From Ascarosepion bandense (Eukaryota > Mollusca > Cephalopoda > Sepiida > Sepiidae): a stretch of DNA of 64,000 bases. The notes under the pieces are model-generated. The model searched no databases, had not been told where the DNA came from, and was given only the letters and a program-made list of their open reading frames with translations. The stretch lies in the NCBI GenBank assembly GCA_037127315.1, contig JBBBDQ010001684.1, positions 5,134,501 to 5,198,500 on the forward strand. Reading direction: 5' to 3'. How positions within the stretch are numbered: position 1 is the first letter of the stretch; each line of letters starts with the position of its first letter. Below are positions 9,565 through 19,299 of this stretch, in pieces. The position numbers were made by a program, and so were the translations under genes.

Positions 9565-9960
9565 TTCCATGCGCCAATGACTTAGAGGGTAGCGACTCCG
9601 ACTGACACCAAATCGGTCGAGTTTCGATCCCGGCCAGAAACAAGTGGATGCGTCTAGCCGCACTGATGAGCTGTGATGCAGCGAAACAGGCTTGCATATG
9701 GCCCTTGTCCTGACGATCCGGCGAGTGAAACCGCGGTCGGCTTTGGCTCACTTTTAGATTTAGTTCGTATCTTTGCTCTACTTTCGTAATTTCGCACTTT
9801 CGTATTGAGCTCTTTACTGTTAAGGTTTTTGTCTTGGGGTTTTTTCTTTCGAACACATCTTTTGCTTTGTTTGTTTCTTTTTTTGATTCCCCTCTTCTCA
9901 TTTGGTATTACCTTTTGGGATTGACGACTAAATTTACCGTTTTGTTAACTGTAGGACTTA
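9563..9960 (+). mobile_element. family 2-like SINE with degenerate hammerhead
   Basis: A tRNA-like head (A box TGACTTAGAGGGTAG, B box GAGTTTCGATCCCGG) leads into a hammerhead-like core at 9658-9700. A second conserved stretch, CTGACGATCCGGCGAGTGAAA, starts at 9710. Sequence after it (TTGAGCTCTTTACTGTT, GGGTTTTTTCTTTCGAACAC) is shared with 31600-31800. The 3' boundary is uncertain. Confidence 0.7.
9655..9705 (+). ncRNA. hammerhead-like motif, cleavage site altered
   Basis: CTGATGA (9663-9669), stem II GCTGT-GAT-GCAGC (9670-9682) and GAAA (9683-9686) are intact. The position expected to read GTC reads GCA, and the 3' strand of helix I is mismatched. It is probably an inactivated relative of the motifs at 9137 and 12692. 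Confidence 0.65.
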
Positions 9961-10009
9961 AGGATTTTAGTCATTATTAGTGATACTGTTTTCTTGGTAC
10001 GTTTTACAA

Positions 10010-10013
<4 letters not shown>

Positions 10014-10052
<39 letters not shown>
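10014..10052. repeat. (AT)n microsatellite
   Basis: About 39 bases of AT. A shorter CA run interrupted by CAGC follows at 10135-10162. Confidence 0.95.
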
Positions 10053-10056
<4 letters not shown>

Positions 10057-10164
10057 TTACTTTACGTGTTGAAATACATTCCTTCTTGTTGAATTAAATG
10101 TTCATTATAAATCTTTGACTCGCGTCTTTTACAGACACACACACAGCCACACACACACACACAT

Positions 10165-10900
10165 GCGAGCCTGCGAGTGCGCGTTAAAACAATAAAACAA
10201 CATCCTTTCAACCCACCTCACACAAATCATGATAGTGTTCTTTAATATGAAAAAGTATGAGAATATTTAGTTTAGAAATTGAATCAAGTCGAGAACTTTT
10301 GATTATCCCTCGTATATGAAAAATAAGAACAAATCGTGCTTCTACTGTTGTTATTGTTAAGTGTGTGCTGCAATAGAGCTGAATTGGCTTAAAACCTGCA
10401 GCCGATCTCAATTTACAGTGAAGAGAAATTCCGTATACATACATTTGGATATTCAGCTGTAAATATAAACAAACGGAATGTGACACAAGGACATGTTTAA
10501 AATGAGAATCCACGCACACATGGACAAAAGACAATAATATGCCAAGCAGGACGCCTTGGAAGCTAATGTATATCTGAGAATATGAACGCAGAATATCCGT
10601 AATGCTTCATGTTAAAATCAATTAATATGACATTCAAAAAACATTCCAGGCAATAAAAGAAAAAATAATAAAAAAATCATTGACCAATGAAAACCTAGAG
10701 TTAGCCATTTTGTAAGACATTTTTAAAAAAATTGTTGGGAGATAAAGAAAATAAAAGAAAACGTTATATCAGTTTATCTTGGAATGAATATACTTCCACT
10801 TCTCTAAGCAGAACATTATCATTACAGAACTGTTAAAGAAATTATCTGTTTTCAGTTGTTTGAACTGGAACTGGACTTCTTGATGGCAACTCATTAAGCA
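10165..10900. other. no gene recognised
   Basis: AT-rich single-copy-looking sequence. A 108-codon frame on the minus strand at 10208-10534 has no motif, no clear initiation context and no homology I recognise, so I do not call it. Confidence 0.4.
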
Positions 10901-12363
10901 ACACTCCATTTGCGGTTACTGTGCACATAAACCTCAGTAATATGTATTTTAGACAGTTAATTTAGACGTCAAATCAGAGCTTTAGTTGATAGTGAAAGCG
11001 TTTTATTAAAGTTACTGAACTTAGGAAAAACTATAGTCTGAAGTTATACAGCTTAAGGTCTCTGAAATCTAACAAAAACTGTTCCATATGTGAAAAAACT
11101 GGTAATAGAAATGATGTAACAAATGCTGAAAAGAGAAAATAAAGTCATAGAGTGAGGGAATGTCTACATTGGAGATATCAAATAACCTTTACAGAAATCA
11201 CCGAACAATAAAAAGGGCTGTTGAAAATATAGCTAATTTGGGAACTAGAAGCAAAGAAAATGTTTTTAAGAACTTGTCTTTTCGAGGGAATGTAAACTAT
11301 AGCCAGTTAGAGCGAAATAACCACTTTAACCAGTGCTCAGATCTTTAAACAGGGAATCAAGACAACAGGTATAGAATATTTCATAAAATGGGATCTGTCA
11401 AGAAATCTTCTATACAAACTTCTTTCAGTAAAGAAAATAGTTTAAAGCATCAAAATTAGACCAAGAAATGAATGAAAATTCACTTTTCTAAGGTAATTTT
11501 CATGGACGAATCTCGGGCGAGACTCGATAGGCCTGGATGGATTTTATGCGATACGTATGTCCCTGTGGCAAAACGAAGGCATCAAGGAGGTGGCGGCAGT
11601 GTAATAATATAGACTGCAAATGTATACCAAACCATTATTAGACCATTCAATGTCAATGAAAGATTTAAACTTAACAGTACTAACTATTGTGATTTCATGT
11701 AAAACTTTCTTTGAATCGTACAAGTTTTAGATTCGCAGTTTCAAATTGAAATGTGTTTCAATGTGCGCGACAATGCACCTACTTATATATCTAAGATTAC
11801 TCGTGAATTGTTTGAGCGTAAAAGGTCTACAGGAAAAAAGATAATGGAATAGCCACCATCAAGTCTCGATCTGAATTTGATCGGAAATCAATGGCCAGTT
11901 GTGAAGAAGAGATTATATGTAGGTGACAAACGACATGACAGTAAAACAGGTCCATGGAAGAAAATAAAACAACTGTTTCGGAAATTGAAACCTACTGAAT
12001 TAAAAAAAAAATAATGGACTACTGACAGTTATTGAGAAGACGAGTTACTATATTAAAATGTAAATTCTTCAAAGTCTTATCATATATATATTTGTTATTT
12101 GTTCTATTATATGTGTTGATTAAGTATCGATGATTTTATTTGCTTGTTATTGAAGTAAAAATGTGGTTCTCTGGTTTTGGATAATAACTTCATTCTTTTA
12201 TAATAAACCAATATCTTTAATAAATAATGTAGCTACCTACAAATTTAATTGAAGCTTTGTTATTTCATCCAAATGGATCGTTTAAAATTTGTTAAATATT
12301 GGTCAAATCAAAATTAAGTTATTGAGGTTTATGTGATTTGTACAATAACTTCAAACGGAGTGT
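10901..12363 (+). mobile_element. Tc1-like transposon, nearly whole, dead
   Basis: Terminal inverted repeats of about 40 bases bound it. The left end starts ACACTCCATTTGCGGTTACT. The reverse complement of the right end reads ACACTCCGTTTGAAGTTATT. Both continue into a CATAAACCTCA block. TA follows the right end, as expected for this family. The transposase frame inside is broken. Confidence 0.85.
11160..12056 (+). pseudogene. Tc1-like transposase pseudogene
   Basis: Frames in order show an N-terminal helix-turn-helix (MSTLEISNNLYRNHRTIKRA), the first catalytic Asp in VIFMDESRARLDRPG (about 11497), then VAKRRHQGGGGSVI and the second Asp in NVRDNAPTYISK (about 11765). The third site is SLDLNLIGNQW (about 11865), where the usual Glu of NPIEN is Gly. 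Several stops and a lost catalytic residue make it inactive. Members of this family excise and insert DNA at TA dinucleotides. Confidence 0.88.
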
Positions 12364-12437
12364 ATATTGAAACAAAGTCACGTAATAATTGTACCTGAAA
12401 GTCAGGACTGGCATTACCGTACTTCCCTCATTCTAAA

Positions 12438-12460
12438 CGTGTGTGTGTGTGTGTGTGTGA
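12438..12460. repeat. (TG)n microsatellite
   Basis: A short GT run immediately upstream of the family 2 SINE, the same arrangement as at 9491. Confidence 0.9.
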
Positions 12461-12461
12461 A

Positions 12462-12747
12462 AGATCTCTCACAGCCTGATTGAGCACTCTGGAAGAATGG
12501 TAGAAAAACAGTAGCTACTCTAGCATCTACGCATTCAGTAATGAATTAGAACACTCTTAGCTATTGGGCGTGTGTATAATGATAATGTACACACTAAAAA
12601 GTCTGCCTCCTTCTACTGAGCGGCCATAGCTCAGAGGTAGAATCGTCGACTGACGCCAATTCGGGTTTAAATCCTGAGTAAAAAGCAATCGGATATCTAA
12701 CCGTACTGATGAGCTGTGATACAGCGAAACAGATTTGTCTGCGGATG

Positions 12748-12750
<3 letters not shown>
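12462..12750 (+). mobile_element. tRNA-derived SINE, family 2 (hammerhead-bearing)
   Basis: A 5' leader (AAACAGTAGCTACTCTAGCA, GCTATTGGGCGTGTGTATAA) is followed by a tRNA-like head, with A box TAGCTCAGAGGTAG (12627) and B box GGGTTTAAATCCTGA (12663). A linker and a hammerhead core come next, and the element runs into a CT/AT/AG microsatellite. It matches the minus-strand copy at 9137-9425 along its whole length. Confidence 0.85.
12692..12749 (+). ncRNA. hammerhead ribozyme core in SINE
   Basis: CTGATGA (12706-12712), stem II GCTGT-GAT-ACAGC (12713-12725) and GAAA (12726-12729) are present. Stem III is CA/TG with loop GATT, and GTC ends at 12739, the predicted cleavage point. Helix I pairs CCGTA (12701-12705) with TGCGG (12740-12744). 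An outer helix pairs GATAT (12692-12696) with ATGTC (12745-12749) across a four-base bulge. This matches the minimal type I hammerhead layout known from retroelements. Activity is untested. Confidence 0.85.

Positions 12751-12806
<56 letters not shown>
12749..12806. repeat. compound (CT)n(AT)n(AG)n palindromic microsatellite
   Basis: CT repeats pass into AT repeats and then AG repeats, so the whole block is self-complementary and could fold into one hairpin. Confidence 0.9.
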
Positions 12807-13017
12807 GGAGAAAGAGAATCAGGATATTACCTGTGAATAAAACTGTATGTGTGTGCGAAAAGTAAACTTTACAACAAACAAAAAACAACGCAAAAGAAAA
12901 ATGCGATCGTAGTTTGTATATAAAGTGTCCATAGCTGAAATAGTACAGTAGTTCGAGTTTCAGGACAATGAATTGTGTCCGGTTTATACAGCCTGTATCT
13001 GGAGCCGTTAACCCGAC

Positions 13018-13018
<1 letters not shown>

Positions 13019-13064
<46 letters not shown>

Positions 13065-13074
13065 AAAAAAAAAA
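13019..13074. repeat. poly(A) tract
   Basis: About 56 bases of A with a single T. No retroelement body is recognisable upstream, so its origin is unclear. Confidence 0.95.
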
Positions 13075-13089
13075 GAGAAGAAGGCCCAT

Positions 13090-13836
13090 TTGACTAACGT
13101 TCAAGAACAGAGGGAAAGAAATTATATTGACGTGTGTACAGGCAGCTAAAACAAGAGGTAAAGTGTGTGTGCGTGTATGCGAACTCCACGTGATTGGGCG
13201 TATGGTGGCTTGTCCAACGACTGTCTCCCCAAAGAAAAATTGGACAACGTCTTGTATCTACCGCATCCTATAGGTGAGAGAGAAGATCAAGAAAGAGTGG
13301 GAAATTTTCTTTACACCAATGAACGCCACGCCATTTTGCGAGCGTTAAGCGAAAGTCCATTGGCAGATAAGGTGTGGCAGTCCTACTGCATATTACTTTG
13401 GTATGTGTTAAAGAAGTTTCTTTTCGTCACATAACATCATTAACGCATCAAAGAAATTTCTCATACAGAGACACAGTAAATTAATAAATTCAGAAACAAA
13501 TATCCTAATAATTGAATACATAGTAAAAAAAAACGCGACTCTTTCATCACACAACACAATTCATCAAAAATGTTATGTTTAAATAGTCTCACTTTTTTAT
13601 GTCGTATTCCAATATCTGATAAGTTCTGAGTTCATTCAAAACTTTGTCTTTATCCATATTCCTTTTTTTATATAGGTTTGGTAAAAGGAATGCCAGTTCC
13701 GTTTGAAAATTAAAAATATGAACATTTCGATTTGTTTATGTTAAAAAGCTTTTTTTAGCTAAATATCATTGAGTATCTTGAAGCCAATAGTGAAAAAACA
13801 ACAAAAAATAAAATCAAATTCTCTTGTTCTATCGTA
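13090..13836. other. no gene recognised; 89-codon frame of unknown status
   Basis: A plus-strand frame at 13165-13434 reads SNDCLPKEKLDNVLYLPHPI and later NERHAILRALSESPLADKVW. Its composition is more protein-like than its surroundings. It has no known motif and no support from a neighbouring exon, so I leave it uncalled. The remainder is AT-rich. Confidence 0.35.
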
Positions 13837-14126
13837 CAGTCAGTTAATTGCCTTATGTGATACAAGATTAGCCGATCATATCTCTTTCGATCAAGACTGA
13901 CTAAGCAGAAGATTATTCCGAAATAGGTTGCCATTACTTTCTATGTTAGACCGGTTGCTAACCCAATCTGTCATTCTATTCAACTCATAGGTGGAGGGAG
14001 AAGAAATGGCTTAATATCTTTCCCTTGCGTATTTGCGTATAAGTGAATGGAACGAATTCGACTGGAATTCGAACCGGGCTCTCTGATTTCTCATTCTGAG
14101 CCGATATCCTTAACACCACCCGCACA
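13837..14126 (-). mobile_element. tRNA-derived SINE, family 1
   Basis: Reverse complement of the family 1 consensus: B box region GGTTCGAATTCCAGTCGAAT, body blocks and the CTTAGTCAGTCTTGATCGAA end. The hairpin is eroded and the head is diverged. Confidence 0.8.
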
Positions 14127-14459
14127 GTTCTCTTCTATCATACATCAGTTAAAAAAAGATGGCTGCCAACATTGTTGCTCATGGCTCTAAGATCTGAGAG
14201 ACTTCTTTGTATGACTAAACTGAAAAAAATTATATTGGGAAAAGAGAACTTCTAGACAGGGTTAAGTAAAATTTGTATAGTAATCTCACATCCCGAAAAC
14301 TGTGCATTCAAGGAAATGTTATTGCTACGGCGAGCTTTTTTTTTAACACCACTGATCCTCAGATATTAAGTAGGCTTCATCTTTTGAAACGCAAGCTTCA
14401 AACAACAATGGAGAACTCTTGTTAAACTTTTGTTACTGAAAAAGTTACTCCATCCTTAA

Positions 14460-14760
14460 CACATTGTTTGATCATCCCATGAAAAACCGAATCACATGAC
14501 ATAGCCCATATAAGGTAACAAAAAAGATTATTGACTTTAGCATCTCAGACCCAGGAGACTGGAACAGATGTAAAAGTATACAACTCCTACTTCGAATCAG
14601 ATCACAGATTGCTTGTAGCTAAACTGACAATACCAGCCAATAAAAATAGCTCGTTTCTACCTACATAAAACAAAGAAAACTCCAAGGTATAACATTCAAG
14701 CCCTTAAAAATGGTGCTTAAGGTGCTTTTAGAATTTAGTAATAAATTATAACTTAAATAT
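14460..14760 (+). pseudogene. LINE endonuclease (APE-type) fragment
   Basis: Frames give TWHSPYKVTKKIIDFSI followed, after a frameshift, by TDVKVYNSYFESDHRLLVAK. The second block contains the SDH motif that closes apurinic-like endonuclease domains of LINEs. A KVYNIQALKN-like continuation follows. The clade is uncertain. Confidence 0.65.
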
Positions 14761-14769
14761 GTCAGTAAA

Positions 14770-15184
14770 TGTTGATCAAAACATAAAAGGAATCAAATAA
14801 TTTTATCCTATCGTCGTCGTTAGCTGAAGCACGTGAGACGATCCCAAGAAGATCTAAAAGGAAAAACCTCGAGTCAAAAAAATGACACAAGAAAGAAACA
14901 AACAGGTGAGTTGTAGAGTGAATACTAAATAACAAAGAACAAAAATAGTTAATTATTTGGGAATTCGAGTTTATACGGAAAGTTGGAAATTAAATTAATG
15001 AAGCCAAACAACGCAATGTGTTAAAATGTTGACAAAATCGAAAAAAACAAGATAATGTCATATAGTCAAAATCCTCACAGAAAAATGTCCGGGCCTCAAA
15101 AAACACTTTGAATCACATTTCAATTATATATATATATATTTGATGTGAAACAAATTCTCGAGAGTGCCGCTATCATATCCTATC
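14770..15184. other. no gene recognised
   Basis: AT-rich sequence between a LINE scrap and a Helitron, with a short AT run at 15125-15141. Nothing else is recognised. Confidence 0.4.
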
Positions 15185-15203
15185 AAACTTATAAATTAAA
15201 CTT

Positions 15204-15262
<59 letters not shown>

Positions 15263-15919
15263 ACGTTACCTATAGACTCCGAAACGGCTGAACCGATTTT
15301 CTTGAAAATTTACACAGTTGTACCATAAGCGTCTGCAAGTGTTCTTAGCTAGGTTTTGTGTCGAGGTACCCCCGATAAATATCGAAAATCGATAATCGAA
15401 AAAATCGCGTTATAGAAGGAGTGGTCCGATTTTAATCAAATTTCATACACTCATAGACAAAGACATAAGAAACAATATTCAGAAGTTTCAAGGTTGCAGT
15501 TCTTACACTAGCGCAGAAAATCGATAATATATATAAAAGGCAAGATGTTTGTGTGTGTGTCTCTTTATCTGCCTGTATGTCTGTATTTTTTTCAGCCATT
15601 TTATTTTAGTTTTTGCTTCGGGTTTGGCTCTAAGAAGGTATAATTTTAGTTCTTAGTCTCAACCATGATACCATTTACTCAGAGGACTTATTTAGCCTTC
15701 AAAATTCAGTTTACGATGAAAAAAAACTTATTTGATATCGATACCAGGAAATCAAAATTTGACTTACATCCATTCATTTTTCTTTCAGTCTACGGTTTCG
15801 CTTTAACTGGAAACAACTATTGCTTTTTAGTCTTTCGTGCCAACGTCCAAAGAGTCTGAAGACCATGGATTAGTTTTAAAGGTTTCATTACACCCGAGCA
15901 ACGTCGGGCTATACTGCTA
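15185..15919 (+). mobile_element. non-autonomous Helitron, copy 1
   Basis: The 3' end reads CCCGAGCAACGTCGGGC, a short hairpin, then TATACTGCTAG followed by T. That is the hairpin-plus-CTRR terminus of Helitrons. The interior block GAAACGGCTGAACCGATTTT through TTCAAGGTTGCAGTTCTTAC matches copy 2 at 57992-58506 closely. Copy 1 has extra internal sequence (about 15590-15850). A 55-base TG array (15208-15262) lies near the 5' end. No Rep/helicase coding is present, so movement would need an enzyme supplied elsewhere. Confidence 0.85.
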
Positions 15920-16086
15920 GTCAAAATATAAATCTACACCCTGATTTTTCCCCAATCTCACCCTTCCTGAAAGAATTACTACTTTCTCAACCTAATATAC
16001 ACAACAACAAACAATTTATTGAAAATGAAAACAGTTAAATTCATTACTTCATATTTTTGAACATAGGACCATCTCCAACCATAACG

Positions 16087-16202
16087 GCTTACGGCCATAT
16101 CACGTTGAATACACCGGTTCTCGCTCAATCACCGAAGTTAAGCAACGTTGAGCCTGGTAAGTACTTAGATGGGTGACCACTTGGGAATACCAGGTGCTGT
16201 AA
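16087..16202 (+). repeat. 5S rRNA-like head of a composite SINE
   Basis: Begins GCTTACGGCCATATCACGTT and ends CCAGGTGCTGTAACC, the full 5S length, with internal promoter blocks CGAAGTTAAGCAAC and ATGGGTGACC. A tRNA-derived family 1 head starts only 12 bases later (16215). Confidence 0.8.
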
Positions 16203-16214
16203 CCGTCTAGTGAC

Positions 16215-16350
16215 GGATGTGCGTTGTGGTGCAGTGGATATCGGCTCGGAAAGAGAAATCGGTGAGCCGAGTTCGAATTCCAGTTGAATACCCTGCATTC
16301 ACTTAAGCACTTCCCTCCAGTTATGGGTTAAATAACAGGGTAGGACTTGG
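16215..16350 (+). mobile_element. tRNA-derived SINE, family 1, truncated
   Basis: The head GGATGTGCGTTGTGGTGCAG, A and B boxes and the ACTTAAGCACTTCCCTCCAG region are present. The body stops soon after GGGTTAAATAACAGGG. It follows the 5S-like sequence directly, as at 33354. Confidence 0.85.
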
Positions 16351-16789
16351 GGGCCCTGCCCTTAAAAACAAATCCCAATGAATCTTGATACTCGAAAAGA
16401 AAAAAGTATTACTAGACACAAAACGTATATAAAAAAACAACAATAAATTGTTGAAAGAAAAAAGTATTACCAGCAATAAATAAATAAAATTTAGTTGGCA
16501 ATAAATGACCCGCCGAGGTTGATATGCCATAAAACAAAACAACCACAACAAACTGATCATAATTTTAACAATATTCATTCGTTTAGAACGAGGACAAAAC
16601 GCGTCGGATTTTCCTCATGTCTCTTTTTCTTTATTGTGTTTCCTTACAGAATAACCTCTATCTTAAATAATTGAAAACTACTTGGAACCATGAAACCTGT
16701 GTTCATTTCATGTAACTAAATTTTCACGCAGCACAAGAGTCACACAAGGTAGAGTGTTGCTGAATAAGGACGTTGTATGAGCGTAAAAA

Positions 16790-17060
16790 GAGTCAGAAGT
16801 GCAGATTACATCGATATGCATGATAGGTTTCCGCTTGAGCCTAGACTTGAATAGTCAAAAATTGCTAAACCCGAAAAAACATCCTCCCAGGAGTTTTTTT
16901 CCACAAAGTAGCAGTTCTCAGTTTGTGTGTCTCTACTATTAGACATGTTGGAATTACAGACCGAACATTATAAACCTGTTGCCGAAAATTATTCATTTTT
17001 CAAAACTAGACTTCTCTCGCTATTATTTCCCCGACATTGTCTGGAAGAAGAAAGCTAATT
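16790..17060 (-). pseudogene. jockey/CR1-type LINE, 3'-terminal fragment
   Basis: On the minus strand LRTATLWKKTPGRMFFRV and AQAETYHAYR-like residues match the LWN-LP-CFP tail of LINE polymerases. The upstream part is too eroded to read with confidence. Confidence 0.55.
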
Positions 17061-17079
17061 GCAGGGCAAATCATTTTCT

Positions 17080-17960
17080 CCAAAGTCATCAGTCCGGCTG
17101 TTCTGTGTGAATTTAAACACATAGAATATATTAAATATTTGTCGTGGGATATTGTTTACTCGATATTTTGAATCAGATTTCGATTAATTATAAAGATATA
17201 AGCAATATTTCCGAAATATAACTGGTATATAAGATTTGTTAGCTGATTAGTTGAACTACATATAAACTTCTTTACGGGCTATTTTATACCGAAATTTTAT
17301 TTTCTAAGGAGCTTTGAAATAATAAAAAAATAATATGTTATTCTGCTTTCACAACTGAGTACATGGTAGATGATATTCACCTTTTTTGCATATGCATGTT
17401 TCTATGGACATGATTACTAAAGGCCGTGATATGTAATTTATGTTGAATACAGTTTGAATTACTTGTAGGATATTTTATGGATTAATATCATGAAATTTCA
17501 CGTTTGTTTTTTGGTTGCTTTATTTTAGCAGCATTCCAACCACTATGCTTTATTTAATGCCGAAATCTAAATAATTGGAACAAAATTTTATAGTTTCAGT
17601 TTATTTTTAACGAAATTATTGCCTTCATCTTCAGATAAAATGTATTGCCGGGCGTGTATTGCCGGCCTTTTTAAACAAAAATGTATTGCTTGTATTTTTA
17701 CTATTGACGTGTATTTTTATAGTTTTATAGTGTTTTTATTTGGGGGGATCACTATTTGTCTAGAGCTGGGGCCCCAACAACTGCTACCACCCGGGTTAGA
17801 GTGAACGGAGGAATAACAGCAATTAAGAGATGGTTTCTATCGATTGGGGGTTTTGCTGTCAAATCGTCGTGAAGATTGCATATATAATGTGTATTAGAGA
17901 TCCAGAGACATGTATAGCACAGCGTTATTCATACTGATTTTTTTTTTACTTTTTTCATTT
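17080..17960. other. no gene recognised
   Basis: AT-rich sequence with no coding signal. Near 17640-17700 TGTATTGC recurs three times (TATTGCCGGGCG, TATTGCCGGCC, TATTGCTTG), a small local repeat. Confidence 0.4.
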
Positions 17961-18024
17961 GCAGTGTAGTGTTACTAAGTCACGGGATGTAGTAGGCACT
18001 CAACTACCTCATGGGTAATAGCTG
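17961..18024. repeat. flank repeat of the gypsy element, left
   Basis: GCAGTGTAGTGTTACTAA and the CACTCAACTACC..GGGTAATAGCTG stretch match 21986-22050 at the other end of the gypsy element in the same orientation. They could be eroded LTR ends or two SINE heads. I cannot decide. Confidence 0.55.
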
Positions 18025-18031
18025 TAGCTAT

Positions 18032-18322
18032 TTATAGACTTGGTAACTTTTTACGTAAATGAAGTTTTATCCCATATTTTCTATGATACTCTTTGGGAGC
18101 TTTTGTCTCTCCACTATCTTTCACCCTCTCCCTATGTGATTGTCTAGATATAGGAGATCTTGATCTTTTTCTATTTTCACGAGAGTGTTCCTCCAACGAG
18201 TGTTCATCTTCAGAGTCTATATTACTCTCAATTTCACTGTTATGCGTGTCATGGGTTGACTGACATAACACTTTTATCTTCATTACTCTCAGGCTTAGTG
18301 TACATTTCTTCATTGCTTTCAT
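18032..18322 (-). pseudogene. gypsy pol C-terminal tail, probable
   Basis: A 96-codon frame, rich in charged residues (SEIESNIDSEDEHS, ENRKRSRSPISRQSHRERVK), ends KYGIKLHLRKKLPSL. Its place just downstream of the integrase suggests the C-terminal tail of the polyprotein. There is no diagnostic motif. Confidence 0.45.
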
Positions 18323-18600
18323 GTTTCAACCTGTCTTTTTCTGCGTGCGCTAATGTCCAATTTCCATATTTTTATTATGATAGCGTTCTGTCCACTTTGC
18401 ATTATAAATCTTGCCTCTTGTAGATTAGATTCGCTGTTATTTTTATAACTCAGTTTTTGTTAGTGGCGTAAAATAAGATAAATGAGTTTCGAATTTGTCT
18501 ACCTATGTGGGTGGAGGAGCTTTTCGATCTTTCACAATGTGGCATTGTTCTATAGCTTAGCAACAATCTAGAAAGAAATGTTTCTATTTTTTCTCTCTGT

Positions 18601-18601
<1 letters not shown>

Positions 18602-18634
<33 letters not shown>
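18602..18634. repeat. (TA)n microsatellite
   Basis: About 33 bases of TA beside the integrase remnant. Confidence 0.95.
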
Positions 18635-18638
<4 letters not shown>

Positions 18639-18639
18639 G

Positions 18640-18970
18640 TCCGCTTTTATCAGTTTACACCATCCTTTCTGCTAATCCTTTTGATTGCGAAGGAGACGGT
18701 GGGGTTTTATATTGTTTGCCTTCAATTTTGTTTAACCATTGACATAGTCCCTTGCTATAGAACTCCTGGGCCTTGTCAGATACTAGTGTTTTTGGAATTC
18801 TATTCCTTAAAAAAAACTTATCCTTAACGCTTGTTTCCCGGTCAAATTTTTGTTAGGGACCTGTATTAATTCTGGTCAGTCTGAATAGGCATCTATCAGT
18901 ATTAATAATAAACTAATTCCATTCATATGATAATGATTCATGTGTACTCTGTCTCAAGGTTTGGACTCTT
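18640..18970 (-). pseudogene. gypsy integrase catalytic core
   Basis: The DDE triad can be read across frames: LLLILIDAYSDWPEL-like (first Asp), then NGIPKTLVSDKAQEFYS-like (second Asp), then PSQSKGLAERMVQT-like (Glu). Frameshifts and stops separate the blocks. Integrase inserts the DNA copy of the element into chromosomes. This copy cannot make the enzyme. Confidence 0.85.
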
Positions 18971-18990
18971 TAGACCATGTTTTTGGATTG

Positions 18991-19290
18991 GGATGTGCGT
19001 TGTGGTGCAGTGGATATCGACAAATCGGGGAGCCGAGTTGGAATTCCAGTTGAATTCCTCACTTTTTCTTACGTACAAATACCATTGGGAAATGTATTAA
19101 TATATCTCTTCCCTCCAGTTATGGATTAAATAATAGGACAGACTGGATTCTATAACCTTGTCTATATTGTCCAGTCTACTGCAGAAAGCAATGTCAGCCT
19201 ACTGCGGGATAATAATCTGCCTAGTCAGTCATGTCTCTTTCGAGACATGATCGCCCAAAGCGTGTATCACGTATGGCACTAAACTGAATG
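18991..19290 (+). mobile_element. tRNA-derived SINE, family 1, nested in gypsy integrase
   Basis: GGATGTGCGTTGTGGTGCAG head with A box. The usual CGGCTCGGAACGAG segment is deleted. Then come the body, the hairpin CATGTCTC-TTTC-GAGACATG, and the end CACTAAACTGAATG. It separates the integrase zinc-finger remnant (about 19300-19480) from the catalytic core (18640-18970). Confidence 0.88.
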
Positions 19291-19299
19291 ATGTGCTTT

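Noticed and set aside
9436..9901. Overlapping minus-strand frames of 75 and 150 codons with long His-Thr runs
   Set aside because: They are translations of the TG array and the adjacent SINE; there is no protein motif.
12697..13104. 135-codon minus-strand frame with poly-Phe
   Set aside because: Created by the poly(A) tract, the compound microsatellite and the hammerhead SINE read on the wrong strand.
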